Counted from the stretch's first letter, positions 43,074 to 52,723 are shown. The stretch is 64,000 bases of DNA from Jannaschia sp. Os4 (GCF_016820245.1 NZ_JAFCAR010000003.1:391001-455000), one strand, 5' to 3'. A program made the numbers and translations. Notes: generated from the letters alone by a model not told the origin.

Positions 43074-44102
43074 ATGTCCATCGACGTAACCGTGCGCGGC
43101 GCGGGCATCTTCGGGCTGTCGGTCGCGTGGGCCTGCGTCCGGCGCGGGGCGCGGGTGCGGGTGGTCGACCCCCGCGGTGTGGCGGCGGGGGCCTCGGGCG
43201 GGATCGTGGGCGCGCTCGCGCCGCACGTCCCGGAGCGGTGGAACGCGAAGAAGGCCTTCCAGCTGGAGAGCCTGTCGATGGCCGAGGGTTGGTGGGCGGA
43301 GGTGGCCGCCACCGGGGGCGGCGATCCGGGATACGGGCGGACGGGGCGGCTGCAGCCCGTGGCCGAGGGCGGCGAGGCGCTCGCGCGGGCGCGGGCGGCG
43401 ACGGCGGCGGACCTGTGGGGCGACGTGGCGACGTGGGCCGTCGAGGACGCGCCCGCGGGGTGGTCCCCGGCGACGCCCACCGGCCTCGTGATCCGCGACA
43501 CGCTCTCGGCGCGGCTGCACCCGCGGCGGGCCTGCGCGGCCTTGGCCGACGCGATCCGGGCGCGCGGCGGCGCGATCGCCGCGGAGGCCCCCGACGCGGG
43601 CGCGGTGGTGCACGCGACCGGCTGGCGGGGGCTGGCGGAGATCGGCGCGGGCCGCCCGGCGGGTGTGCCCGTGAAGGGGCAGGCGGCGCTCCTGCGGTTG
43701 GCCGACGCGCCGCCCCGGGACGCGCCGCAGCTCTTCGCCGCTGCCCTCCACGTCATCCCCCACGCGGACGGGACGGTCGCGGTCGGGTCCACCTCGGAGC
43801 GGGACTTCGACCACGGGGAGCCCGACGCCCAGCTCGACGACGTGGTGGCCCGCGCCGTCGCCGCCGTGCCCGCCCTCGCGGGCGCCGAGGTGGTCGAGCG
43901 CTGGGCCGGGCTGCGCCCCCGCGCCCGGTCCCGCGCGCCGATGCTGGGGGCGTGGCCGGGGCGGGCCGGGCACTGGGTGGCGAACGGGGGGTTCAAGATC
44001 GGCTTCGGCATGGCCCCGAAGGTCGGCGAGGTGGTGGCCGACCTCGTGCTGGAGGGACGGGACGCGGTGCCGGACGGGTTCCGGGTGGAGGACTCGCTCT
44101 AG
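43074..44102 (+). CDS. FAD-dependent oxidoreductase (MnmC C-terminal-half-like)
   Basis: The 342-residue DAO-type enzyme has the FAD motif VRGAGIFGLSVAWACVRRGA, GASGGIVGALAPHVPERWN and the C-terminal GLRPRARSRAPMLGAWPG and NGGFKIGFGMAPKVGE. The stretch ASGGIVGALAPH and the pairing with mnmD point to the oxidoreductase of MnmC, which removes carboxymethyl from cmnm5U. A glycine-oxidase-like role is the alternative. ATG 43074 follows GGAGG. Confidence 0.8.
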   Translation: MSIDVTVRGAGIFGLSVAWACVRRGARVRVVDPRGVAAGASGGIVGALAPHVPERWNAKKAFQLESLSMAEGWWAEVAATGGGDPGYGRTGRLQPVAEGGEALARARAATAADLWGDVATWAVEDAPAGWSPATPTGLVIRDTLSARLHPRRACAALADAIRARGGAIAAEAPDAGAVVHATGWRGLAEIGAGRPAGVPVKGQAALLRLADAPPRDAPQLFAAALHVIPHADGTVAVGSTSERDFDHGEPDAQLDDVVARAVAAVPALAGAEVVERWAGLRPRARSRAPMLGAWPGRAGHWVANGGFKIGFGMAPKVGEVVADLVLEGRDAVPDGFRVEDSL

Positions 44103-44105
44103 CAG

Positions 44106-44212
44106 CGACGGCGCTCCGGTAGCGCATCGTAGGGCCGTGGCGCGGCGATCCGACCCCTCCGCGAGGCGTTTTATCCCTCACCCCCGCGCGACGCTCGACC
44201 GGAGCACCGTCG
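44106..44212. repeat. Imperfect 15-bp inverted repeat
   Basis: CGACGGCGCTCCGGT at 44106-44120 is matched by ACCGGAGCACCGTCG at 44198-44212 with one mismatch. It lies in the 200-bp convergent gap after the oxidoreductase. A smaller hairpin GCGTACC/GGTACGC is at 44269-44288. Confidence 0.45.
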
Positions 44213-44302
44213 GCGCAGGATCGCCGTGCCGTGGGAACGGCCCGGCGATGCGCGGCTCGCTGGCGCTCGCGTACCGCGCAGGGTACGCTGCCTAAACCGC
44301 GA

Positions 44303-44983
44303 TTATCTCAACCCCTCCACCGCCTCCGGCACCTCGCCCAGATGGGCCACCCGTCGGAACCGCTCAGACCGCGGGTCGTCCGCCCGCTCCACCTCCCAGA
44401 CGATGTCCGACGGGACGTGCAGCGCCCACGCCCCCGCCGCGATGGCGGGCACGATGTCCGACTTCATCGAATCGCCCACCATCACCGCGCGCTCCGGCTC
44501 CGAGAAGGCCCGCGCGTACACGCTCGCCACCTTGTCCGACACGATCTCCACCGCGTCGAACGCCTCGCCCAGCCCCGACTGCGCCAGCTTCCGCTCCTGA
44601 TCTAAGAGGTCGCCCTTGGTGATCAGCACCAGCCGGTGGTCCCGCGCCAGACGCTCGACCACCTCGCCCGCATGGGGCTTCAGCTCGATCGGATGGGCCA
44701 GCATCTCCCGCCCCGCGGCCAGCAGCTCGGCGATCACGGGGGCGGGGACGCGCCCGTCCGTCGCCTCGATGGCCGTCTCGATCATCGACAGCACGAACCC
44801 CTTCACCCCGAACCCGTAGGCCCCGAGGTTGCGCCGCTCGGCGGCCAGCAGCCGCTCCATCAGGTGCCCCGCCTCGACATGCTCCGCGAGCAGGTCCGCG
44901 AACCGCTCCTGCGTCAGCCGGAACAGCCGCTCCGTGTGCCAAAGCGTGTCGTCCGCGTCGAAGCCGATCTCCCGAATGGTCAC
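44303..44983 (-). CDS. HAD-family hydrolase
   Basis: The 226-residue protein has motif I FDADDTLWHTE with the nucleophile Asp, motif II VLITKGD, Lys in DQERKLAQSGL and motif IV MVGDSMKSDI, a full HAD set. Likely a cytoplasmic phosphatase of unknown substrate. I choose GTG 44983 (before TIREIGFDADDTLW), which follows GGGGGCGG, rather than an ATG ten codons upstream. Divergent from clpS. Confidence 0.85.
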   Translation of the reverse strand: MTIREIGFDADDTLWHTERLFRLTQERFADLLAEHVEAGHLMERLLAAERRNLGAYGFGVKGFVLSMIETAIEATDGRVPAPVIAELLAAGREMLAHPIELKPHAGEVVERLARDHRLVLITKGDLLDQERKLAQSGLGEAFDAVEIVSDKVASVYARAFSEPERAVMVGDSMKSDIVPAIAAGAWALHVPSDIVWEVERADDPRSERFRRVAHLGEVPEAVEGLR

Positions 44984-45063
44984 GATCCGCCCCCTTGGCC
45001 CACGCGGGGCCATCGCTATATGTCACCGCCTGACCCTGCCAGACCCGACCGGACCGATCCGAC

Positions 45064-45414
45064 ATGCTGACGCCCTTCGCCATGGCCGACCAAGACCGCC
45101 CCGACGACGGGGACGGCGACCTGACGACCATCGCCGCCAAGCCGAAGCCCAAGACCCAGCGCCCGCCGCTCTACAAGGTGCTGCTGCTCAACGACGACTA
45201 CACGCCCATGGAGTTCGTCGTGCACGTGCTGGAGCGGTTCTTCGGCATCAACCACGCGCAGGCGGTCGAGATCATGCTGACCGTCCACAAGAAGGGCATG
45301 GCCGTGGTCGGCGTCTTCTCCCACGAGATCGCCGAGACGAAGGTGGCGCAGGTGATGGACTTCGCCCGGCGCAACCAGCACCCGCTCCAGTGCACGATGG
45401 AGAAGGAGGAGTAG
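45064..45414 (+). CDS. clpS: ATP-dependent Clp protease adaptor ClpS
   Basis: The 116-residue protein has the disordered N-terminus and the ClpS core [20 protein letters not shown] with the N-degron pocket, and [21 protein letters not shown]. It hands N-end-rule substrates to ClpAP. It is followed after two bases by a methyltransferase gene with TTG start. Confidence 0.95.
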   Translation: MLTPFAMADQDRPDDGDGDLTTIAAKPKPKTQRPPLYKVLLLNDDYTPMEFVVHVLERFFGINHAQAVEIMLTVHKKGMAVVGVFSHEIAETKVAQVMDFARRNQHPLQCTMEKEE

Positions 45415-45416
45415 GC

Positions 45417-46391
45417 TTGCGCCTCTCCCTCGCGCTGGAGGACGGCGCGGTCGCGCTGCCCGACGAGGGGCGCGTCCTGCTCCTCCGGCCCCCCGCCTAC
45501 GCCGACCTGTCCGCGCTCCCCTTGGACCGCTGCGTCGCGGTCCAGCCGTTCAGGCCGGACCACGACGCGCTCGCCCCCCGCATGGCGGTGACGCCGGACT
45601 GGCCCGAGGGCGCGTTCGCCGCCGCGGTCGTCTTCCTGCCCCGCGCCAAGCGCCTCGCCCGCGACCTCGTGGCCCGGGCCTGCGCCGCCGTGCCGCCGGG
45701 CGCGCCGGTGATCGTGGACGGCGACAAGACGGACGGGATCGAGTCGCTCCTGAAGGACGTGCGCCGCGCGGCCGAGGTGGGCGGGGCCTTCTCCAAGGCG
45801 CACGGCAAGACCTTCGCGCTGGCCGCCGCGCCGATGCCGTCCGGCTGGACGGTCGAGGCGGAGGACGCGGACGGCTGGACGACGCGGGCGGGCATCTTCT
45901 CGGCGGACGGGCCCGACCCCGGATCGGTCCTGCTGGCCGACACGCTGCCGCCGCTCAAGGGCGCGGTCTGCGACCTCGGGGCGGGGTGGGGCTACCTGTC
46001 GGCCCGCCTTCTCGAAGCCTCGCCCGCCGTGACCGCCTGCGACCTGGTCGAGGCGGACGCCGACGCGCTGTCCTGCGCGCGCGCCAACGTCCCCGACCCG
46101 CGCGCGGCCTTCCACTGGGCCGACGCGACCGCGTGGGGGGGCACCTACGACGCGGTCGTCTGCAACCCGCCCTTCCACCCCTCGCGCAAGGCGGATCCCG
46201 CCCTCGGGCGCGCGTTCATCCGGACGATACGCAACGTCCTCGCGCCGCGGGGCCGGGCATGGGTGGTGGCCAACCGGCACCTCCCCTACGAGGCCGCGCT
46301 CGGCGAGGCGTTCGCGCAGGTGGACGTCCGGGCCGAGGCGAAGGGATACAAGGTGGTCGAACTCGCGCGACCCAAGAGGAGCCGGCGATGA
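45417..46391 (+). CDS. RsmC-like rRNA methyltransferase
   Basis: The 324-residue protein has the two-part layout of RsmC: a degenerate N-terminal domain and a C-terminal methyltransferase with the AdoMet loop DLGAGWGYLSARL and the base-methylase motif CNPPFH. It probably methylates a guanine in 16S rRNA. The TTG start is preceded by AAGGAGGAG, part of the clpS end, at a good distance; no ATG occurs early. Overlaps the next gene (ATGA). Confidence 0.85.
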   Translation: MRLSLALEDGAVALPDEGRVLLLRPPAYADLSALPLDRCVAVQPFRPDHDALAPRMAVTPDWPEGAFAAAVVFLPRAKRLARDLVARACAAVPPGAPVIVDGDKTDGIESLLKDVRRAAEVGGAFSKAHGKTFALAAAPMPSGWTVEAEDADGWTTRAGIFSADGPDPGSVLLADTLPPLKGAVCDLGAGWGYLSARLLEASPAVTACDLVEADADALSCARANVPDPRAAFHWADATAWGGTYDAVVCNPPFHPSRKADPALGRAFIRTIRNVLAPRGRAWVVANRHLPYEAALGEAFAQVDVRAEAKGYKVVELARPKRSRR

Positions 46392-47197
46392 GCCTGTCGA
46401 TCCAAGGCAAGACCGCCATCGTCACGGGCGCGGCCAACGGCGTGGGCCTCGCCATCGCGCGGCACTTCGCCGAGGCCGGGGCCAACGTGATGTTCGCCGA
46501 CCGCGACGAGGCCCGGCTCGAGGAGGAGGTGGGCGAGGCGCAGGCCGCCGAATCCGATCAGGTCCGCTACTTCGCGGGCGACCTGCGCGAGCGGCTGACG
46601 GTGGCCAACCTGCTCTCGGCCACGATCGACGCGTTCGACCGGGTCGACATCCTCGTGAACGCGTCGCGGCAGCTGGACGTGACGGACCCGCTCGATCCGA
46701 AGGACACGTCGCTCGGGACGCTCTGGGACCAGAACCTGATGACGCCGCTCCGCCTGTCGCAGAGCATCGCCAACCGGATGATCCAGCAGGCCGAGGAGGA
46801 GGGCGGCGACGCGGCCGCCGGGTCGATCGTCAACGTCGGCTCCATCGCGGGGCGCCGCACGCAGCCGGACCTGCTGGCCTACTCGATCTGCGCCGCGGCG
46901 CTCGACCAAGCGACGCGCTCGCTCGCGGTCAGCCTCGCGCCGCACCGCATCCGGGTGAACGGGCTCGCCGTCGGGTCGGTCATGTCCACCGCGCTCCAGA
47001 CCCGCCTGCGCGAGGACGGGCGCCTGCGCGACGCGATCATCGAATCGACCCCGATGGGCCGGATCGCGCAGCCGAACGAGCTGGCGGAGACCGCGCTCTA
47101 CCTCGCCTCGGACGCCGCGAGCTTCGTGACGGGCCAGATCCTGACCGTGGACGGGGGGCGGTCCCTGATCGACCCGGTGGCCGGCGCCGCCCACTGA
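46388..47197 (+). CDS. Short-chain dehydrogenase homologue lacking the catalytic lysine
   Basis: The 269-residue protein keeps the NAD(P) loop TGAANGVG (13-20), Ser152 and Tyr165, but the motif reads YSICA, with Ala169 in place of the catalytic Lys, and the NNAG motif is NASR (91-94). The C-terminus ILTVDGGRSL is normal. It may be an inactive or altered member with a binding role. Coupled to the RsmC-like gene by ATGA overlap and so part of the clpS operon. Confidence 0.85.
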   Translation: MSLSIQGKTAIVTGAANGVGLAIARHFAEAGANVMFADRDEARLEEEVGEAQAAESDQVRYFAGDLRERLTVANLLSATIDAFDRVDILVNASRQLDVTDPLDPKDTSLGTLWDQNLMTPLRLSQSIANRMIQQAEEEGGDAAAGSIVNVGSIAGRRTQPDLLAYSICAAALDQATRSLAVSLAPHRIRVNGLAVGSVMSTALQTRLREDGRLRDAIIESTPMGRIAQPNELAETALYLASDAASFVTGQILTVDGGRSLIDPVAGAAH

Positions 47198-47201
47198 ACG
47201 T

Positions 47202-47220
47202 CGCATTCGGGGCGAATGCG
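47202..47220. terminator. Small hairpin after the clpS operon
   Basis: CGCATTC and GAATGCG pair around GGGGC, just after the stop at 47197. No T-run; weak. Confidence 0.35.
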
Positions 47221-47370
47221 TCGACAATCGAACCGGTCCGCCCCGATCCCGCCGGGGTTGGCCCGGCCCGCCCAGAAGACACCCCGACCGCGTCCCGCAC
47301 CGGTCCCGCAGGCGCCGCACCCCGCCTGCATCCCATCCTCCGGCGCCAAGGGAGCGCGAAGGGGACGACG

Positions 47371-47883
47371 ATGGGTATGGACACGAAGGCCCTGCGCGCG
47401 AAGGCGCGACGGATGGCCTACCGCGCCGCGGGCCTGTGCACGATCACGGGCACGCTCGCGCTCTCGGTGGCCACCGCCACGGCGGGGGCCGACCTGATCC
47501 TGTCCGCCGAGCCGATGCCCGTCACCGCCATCGTCGACACCTCGGCCCGGGCGGACGCCCCCGACCTCCGCGCGCGCGCCCTGCGGCTGGAGTTCGCGCG
47601 GCGCTCGGCGGAGGCCGCGTTGCGCCACCTGTCGCCCGAGGCGGACGCCTTCCTCGGGAGCGTCCACCGCGAGACGGCGGCGGGGCTGGTGACGCGCCGC
47701 GCCGCCTTGATCGCGGATCGCCGCGCCGCCGCCGAACCGCTCGCCACGCTGGCCCGCCGGTCCGGTCGCGCGGAGGCGTCCGACGCCCTCCGTGCCGCCC
47801 ATGCCCGGATGGCGGGCGAGGTGGCCGTCATGGACGTGACGCTGGACGTGATCGAGCTCGAGATGGCCCGCAGGGGCATCTAG
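47371..47883 (+). CDS. Unknown exported or membrane-attached protein
   Basis: The 170-residue protein has a basic start and a hydrophobic segment (AAGLCTITGTLALSVATATAGA) that could be a signal peptide, then an Ala/Arg-rich helical part ending in DVTLDVIELEMARRGI. I do not recognise a family. It ends in a CTAG shared with the stop of the RND pump gene on the other strand. GGGGACGA before ATG 47371 is an acceptable binding site. Confidence 0.6.
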   Translation: MGMDTKALRAKARRMAYRAAGLCTITGTLALSVATATAGADLILSAEPMPVTAIVDTSARADAPDLRARALRLEFARRSAEAALRHLSPEADAFLGSVHRETAAGLVTRRAALIADRRAAAEPLATLARRSGRAEASDALRAAHARMAGEVAVMDVTLDVIELEMARRGI

Positions 47884-50800
47884 GCCGTCCGGCGCCGCCC
47901 CGCCCCGAGCGCGATGGCGGCGCCCAGCCAGACCGCGAGCAGACCGACCGCGAGCCCGCCCGCGAAGAGCGCGAACGCGCCGGGGACGCCGTCGGGCAGC
48001 GCGGCACCGGCATCGGCGACGGCCTCCGCGACCGGCGGCCACATCGTCCCGAAGGCCAGCGCATGGCCCAGCGTCGCCACGCCCCATGCCGCGACCGCCG
48101 CAGAGACCGCGATTCCGCCGATCCCGATCCCGCGTCCCCGCCGCCGCGCGGGCAGCCGAGCGAAGCGGCGCAGCGCGCGCCCCCGCTTGCCGAGGTCGTG
48201 GCCCATGGCGAGGAAGGCGGGCACGAGGATGAGCACCAGCACCATCCCGAAGCCCAGCCCGTAGGCCAAGGTGATCACCGTGGGCCGCAGGAACTGGGCC
48301 TGCGAGGACGTCTCGTAGAGCAGCGGGGCAAGCCCCAGCACCGTCGTCAGCGTCGTCAGCAGGACCGGCCGGAGCCTGTCCGCCGCGCCGTCCACGATGG
48401 CCGGGATCAGGCCGCGCCGCTCGGCATACTCGTCCACGGTCGTCACCAGCACGATGGAGTCGTTGATGATGATCCCGACCATCCCGATCAGGCCGACGAC
48501 CGAGAACATCGACAGGGGCACCTCCCACCACCAGTGCCCCCAGACCGCGCCGATCAGGCCGAAGGGGATGACGGCCATGATCACCACGGGCCGCGCCCAC
48601 GACCCGAAGATCCATGCGAGCGTCAGGTAGATGCCCGTGAGGCAGAGGATCAGGCCGAGCAGCGCGTCCGACAGGAACTCCCTCTCCTGCTCGGCCAGCC
48701 CGCCCAACTCGAAGGCGACCGCGCGGTCCGAGGCGATGCGGGGCAGGATCTCCTCGGCGAGGCGCGTCCGGATCTCGGCGGCGCGCGCCGCGTCGTCCTG
48801 GTCGATGTCGCCCGAGACGGTGACCACACGCACCCCGTCCACCCGCCGCACGCTCGCGAAGCCGGACCGCACGTCCACGTCCACGATGTCGGCGAGCGCG
48901 ACGACCTCGCCCCCCGGCGCGGTCAGCCGTAGGCCGTCGAGGAAGTCCGCCGACAGCTCGCTTTCCGGCACCTCGACGCGGATCGACCCGGTCCGCGGCC
49001 CCACGGGGAATGTCGCCGCCTCGATCCCCCCGAGACGGTCGCGCAGGGTCCGCCCGAGCGCGTCGATCCCGAAGCCGAGCGCCTCGCCCTGCGGGGTCAG
49101 CGTCAGCACCAGCTCGTCCTTGTCGTAGGGCAGCGAGTCCTCGACCGCCGAGATCTCGGGGATCGCGGCCACCGCCGCCTTCAGGTCCTCGGCGGCGGCC
49201 TTGAGCGTGACGGCGTCGGCGCCCGAGAACTCGACCGACAGCGCGTCGCCGCCGGGGCCGGAGCGCCAGCCCCGGAAGCTGATCTCCTCGGTCAGCGGCA
49301 GCTTGGCCACCTCGTCCTGGAGGTCGCCCACGAAGGCGAAGGAGGAGTAGGGCCGCAGGTCTGCGTCGATCAGCTCGATGGAGATCGCGCCGAGCTGGTC
49401 GGGATCCTTGTCGTCCGCGCTCGACAGGCCCCGGCCCGCGTTGCCGCCGATCTCGCCGAGGACGTAGGAAACGGGGTTCGCGCCGTGCTCCTCGGCGTAG
49501 CGGGCGGCGAGCCGGTCCACCGCCGCCTGCATCTCGGAGAGCTGCGCCAGTGCGTCGGCCCGGGTGGCCCCGTCGGACATCGCGAAGTTGCCCGTCACCG
49601 ACCCCCGCTCCGGCGCGTTGAAGAACCGCCACTGCACCTCGCCCGTCAGGAACAGCGCCGCCTGCGTCGAGAGCAGCACGACGGCGCCCGCGAGCACCGG
49701 GTAGCGCGCCCAGATGGCGAGCCGCACGAGCGGGCGGAACAGGCGGTCGCGCACCCGGTCGAACACCCAGTTCACGCCCTTGGACGGCAGGTCCAGCACC
49801 GCCATCGCCCCGCCCTTGGCGGCCCCCCTCAGCGCCATCGCCATGTGGTGCGGCAGGATCAGGAAGCACTCCGCCAGCGACGCGATCAGCACGACGATCA
49901 CGGTGAAGGGGATGTCCGCGATCAGGTCGCCGAACCGCCCGCCGATCACCACGAGGCCGAAGAAGGCGATCACCGTGGTCACGGTGGCCGAGAAGACGGG
50001 CAGGGCCATGCGCCGCGCCGCGTTGGTCGCGGCCTCCAAGGGCGGCTCGCCCAGCTTGCGGTGGCGGTAGTCGGTGTGCTCGCCCACCACGATGGCGTCG
50101 TCCACGACGATGCCCAGCGTGATGATCAGCGCGAAGAGCGAGACCATGTTGATCGTCAGGCCCGCCGCCCACATCAGCGCGATGGCGCCCATCATCGCCA
50201 CGGGGATGCCGGCGGCCACCCAGAAGGCGGTGCGCGCCGACAGGAACAGGAACAGCAGCCCCACCACCAGCGCGAGTCCCAGCAGCGCGTTGTCCAAGAG
50301 CACGTCGATCCGGCCTTGGATCGCCTCGGTGCGGGTGCGGATCAGGTCGATGGTGACGCCCTCGGGCGTCGCCAGCAGCAACTCGGCGGCCACGGCCTCC
50401 ACCTCGGCCTGCAGGGCGATGGCGTCGCCCTCCGCGGACCGCTGGACCGTCAGCGACACCGCCGGGTCGCCGCCCACGAAGTAGGCGCGGTTCCGGTCGA
50501 TTCCCTCGGCGGTCACGGTCGCCACGTCGCCCACGGTCAGCGCGGTGCCGTCGCCGCCGCGCCGGATGACCACCGCGCGCACCTCCGCCGCCGAGCGCCG
50601 GGCCACGCCCGTCCGGACCCGCGCGCCCGCGTTGGACACCTCGCCCGCGGGGTCGGCCTGCGCCTCCGCCCCGATGGCGGCGGCGATCTCGGCCAAGGTC
50701 ACGCCCTCGCGCAGCAGCGCGGCGGTCGGCACCTCCACCACGACCTCCGGGGCGGCGACGCCTTGGATCGTGGCCGAGGTCACCCCCTCCTGGAACAGCC

Positions 50801-51272
50801 GCCCGACCATCGCGTCGGCGATCCGCGCCAGCTGGTCCACGCCGACCGGCCCCGCGATCACCACGTCGGTCACGCGGTCCCGCCAGCGGTCCTGCCGCAC
50901 CTCGGGGTCGTCGATGCCGTCGGGCAGGCCCGTGACCGCGTCCAGCGCGGCCTCGACGTCGTCGGCGGCGCGGGCGGGGTCGCGGCCCGGCTCGAACTCG
51001 AGGTTGACGGTCGCGCGCCCCTCCCGGCTGACCGAGTCCGCCGAGGTCACGCCGTCGACGGCGAGCAGCGCGGGCTCGATCACGTCGACGATCCCCTCGT
51101 CCACGTCCTCGGCGCCCGCGCCCTCCCACGTCACGGAGACGGTCACGCCGTCGAGGATCACGTCGGGGAAGAACTGGGCCCGCATCTGCGGCAGGGCCAT
51201 GCCCCCCGCCACCAGGAGCAGCACCATCAGCAGGTTCGCGACGGTCCGGTGGCGGGCGAAGTACGCGATCAT
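47880..51272 (-). CDS. RND-family efflux transporter (AcrB/MexB-like superfamily)
   Basis: The 1130-residue protein has the twelve-span RND layout: RTVANLLMVLLLVAGGMALP, large periplasmic loops after spans 1 and 7, and the proton-relay GIVVDDAIVVGE in span 4; the second half repeats with FGLIGAVWGHWWW and GMVGIIINDSIVL. It exports drugs or lipophilic compounds with the adaptor encoded upstream. The C-terminus is extended by extra hydrophobic segments (about residues 1030-1120), which is unusual. No outer membrane channel gene is nearby. Overlaps the adaptor gene by ATGA. Confidence 0.93.
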   Translation of the reverse strand: MIAYFARHRTVANLLMVLLLVAGGMALPQMRAQFFPDVILDGVTVSVTWEGAGAEDVDEGIVDVIEPALLAVDGVTSADSVSREGRATVNLEFEPGRDPARAADDVEAALDAVTGLPDGIDDPEVRQDRWRDRVTDVVIAGPVGVDQLARIADAMVGRLFQEGVTSATIQGVAAPEVVVEVPTAALLREGVTLAEIAAAIGAEAQADPAGEVSNAGARVRTGVARRSAAEVRAVVIRRGGDGTALTVGDVATVTAEGIDRNRAYFVGGDPAVSLTVQRSAEGDAIALQAEVEAVAAELLLATPEGVTIDLIRTRTEAIQGRIDVLLDNALLGLALVVGLLFLFLSARTAFWVAAGIPVAMMGAIALMWAAGLTINMVSLFALIITLGIVVDDAIVVGEHTDYRHRKLGEPPLEAATNAARRMALPVFSATVTTVIAFFGLVVIGGRFGDLIADIPFTVIVVLIASLAECFLILPHHMAMALRGAAKGGAMAVLDLPSKGVNWVFDRVRDRLFRPLVRLAIWARYPVLAGAVVLLSTQAALFLTGEVQWRFFNAPERGSVTGNFAMSDGATRADALAQLSEMQAAVDRLAARYAEEHGANPVSYVLGEIGGNAGRGLSSADDKDPDQLGAISIELIDADLRPYSSFAFVGDLQDEVAKLPLTEEISFRGWRSGPGGDALSVEFSGADAVTLKAAAEDLKAAVAAIPEISAVEDSLPYDKDELVLTLTPQGEALGFGIDALGRTLRDRLGGIEAATFPVGPRTGSIRVEVPESELSADFLDGLRLTAPGGEVVALADIVDVDVRSGFASVRRVDGVRVVTVSGDIDQDDAARAAEIRTRLAEEILPRIASDRAVAFELGGLAEQEREFLSDALLGLILCLTGIYLTLAWIFGSWARPVVIMAVIPFGLIGAVWGHWWWEVPLSMFSVVGLIGMVGIIINDSIVLVTTVDEYAERRGLIPAIVDGAADRLRPVLLTTLTTVLGLAPLLYETSSQAQFLRPTVITLAYGLGFGMVLVLILVPAFLAMGHDLGKRGRALRRFARLPARRRGRGIGIGGIAVSAAVAAWGVATLGHALAFGTMWPPVAEAVADAGAALPDGVPGAFALFAGGLAVGLLAVWLGAAIALGAGRRRTA

Positions 51273-52723
51273 CCGCCCATGCGCCCCTCGATCCGCTCGA
51301 CCACGGCGATGGGCACCTCCGGCTCCTGCAGGCGGGCGAGGAGGCGGTCGCGCACCTCCGGCGGCATCCGGTCGTTGCCCTCGACGAAGGCGATCAGCCG
51401 GGCGCGCCGCTCGGGATCGAGGGCGACGGTGGTGGGCAGCGGCGCCGCCGCGCCCTCGGGGCGGACGGGCCGCACCCGGATCCCCGCGCCGAGGGCGGCG
51501 GTCCGCGCCGCCACCACGTCGCGCCCGGCGAGGCCGTCGGCCGCGACCAGCACGTCGTCCCCTTGGCGGCGCAGGACCGTGACGGGCGCCTCCTCCAGCC
51601 GCTCCTCCGCCCCGACGAGCAGCACCGTGTCCTGCGAGGAGAGCGCGGAGGCCGGCAGGCGCACGACCCGCTCCAAGGCGGGCTCCTCCACCTCGACGCG
51701 GACGAAGTCGCCGGGCCGGAAGCCGCGCGCGCCTTCCAGCGCCGCGAAGACGAGCCGTCCGGTCTGCCCCTCGCCCACGGCGGCCGCCTCGCGGGTGACG
51801 GTGCCGGCGGCGGTCACGTCAAGCCCGAGGACGTCCAGCACCGCCCGGACCGGCGCGCCGGTCAGGTCGCCGTTCCCGTCGAGCAGCCGCGCCTGCTGCG
51901 CCACGGAGAGGCGGAACGAGACCTCGAGGTCGGACGGGTCGATCAGCGAGGCCACCTGCTCGTTGGGCGAGAGCAGCCCGCCCCGGACGACGGAGACGTC
52001 CGACAGCACCCCGTCGAACTCGGCCCGCAGCGTCCGGTCCGCGAGGCCGCGCTCGGCCTCCGCGACGGCCAGCCCCGCACGCTCGACGGCGAGGTCGGCG
52101 GTGTCGATCCGCGCCTCCGCGGCGGCGAGGGCCTGCTCCCGGGCGAGCACCTGCTGCGCCACGTTGGACAGCGCCAATTCCGCCGCCTCCACCGCGGCGG
52201 CCGCGCCCACGCCGCGCGCGAGCAGGTCGCGCTGCCGGTCCAGCGCCTGCTCCTGCAACGCCACCTGGCCGCGCGCCCCGTCGAGCTCGGCCTGCGCCAA
52301 GGCCACGCCGCGCCGCGCCTCCGCCGCCTCGGCCCGCGCCCCGGCCGCGTCGGCCCGCGCGAGCGCGAGCGCCGTCTCCGCATCCGCCGGGTCGATGCGC
52401 AGCAGCACCTGACCGGCCTCGACCGCGCCGCCCTCCTCGAAGCCGTCGGCCAGCTCGACGACGCGGCCCCCGACGGGCGCCCGCAGCTCGAGCACCCGGC
52501 GCGCGCGCACCTCCCCGAAGGCGGTCAGCACGGGCGTCACGGTCGCGGGCCGCGCCGTCACGACGGTGGCCGCGAGGACCTGCTCGCGCGCGGGCGGGCC
52601 GCCGGCGTCGCGGGCGCGGCGGTCCTCCAAGGCGGCGAGCGTGATCGTCACCGCCCATCCCAAGAGCCCCACCGTGAGCGCGGCGAGGAACAGGGCGGAG
52701 AGGCTGCGTCCGAGGAAGCGCAT
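51269..52723 (-). CDS. RND efflux periplasmic adaptor subunit
   Basis: The 484-residue protein has an N-terminal membrane anchor (SALFLAALTVGLLGWAVTI), a lipoyl-like half (VRARRVLELRAPVGGRVVEL), a long coiled coil (about residues 110-230) and a beta-barrel part, as in membrane fusion proteins. It links the RND pump to an outer membrane channel. The C-terminal stretch after VRPVRPEG (about residue 400 onward) resembles a short helical extension. The start follows a possible operator at 52746-52766. Confidence 0.9.
   Translation of the reverse strand: MRFLGRSLSALFLAALTVGLLGWAVTITLAALEDRRARDAGGPPAREQVLAATVVTARPATVTPVLTAFGEVRARRVLELRAPVGGRVVELADGFEEGGAVEAGQVLLRIDPADAETALALARADAAGARAEAAEARRGVALAQAELDGARGQVALQEQALDRQRDLLARGVGAAAAVEAAELALSNVAQQVLAREQALAAAEARIDTADLAVERAGLAVAEAERGLADRTLRAEFDGVLSDVSVVRGGLLSPNEQVASLIDPSDLEVSFRLSVAQQARLLDGNGDLTGAPVRAVLDVLGLDVTAAGTVTREAAAVGEGQTGRLVFAALEGARGFRPGDFVRVEVEEPALERVVRLPASALSSQDTVLLVGAEERLEEAPVTVLRRQGDDVLVAADGLAGRDVVAARTAALGAGIRVRPVRPEGAAAPLPTTVALDPERRARLIAFVEGNDRMPPEVRDRLLARLQEPEVPIAVVERIEGRMGG

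Noticed and set aside
47098-51129. Long alternative bottom-strand frame over the RND pump gene
   Set aside because: It is a frame shadow of the RND permease; only the 47880-51272 frame shows RND motifs.
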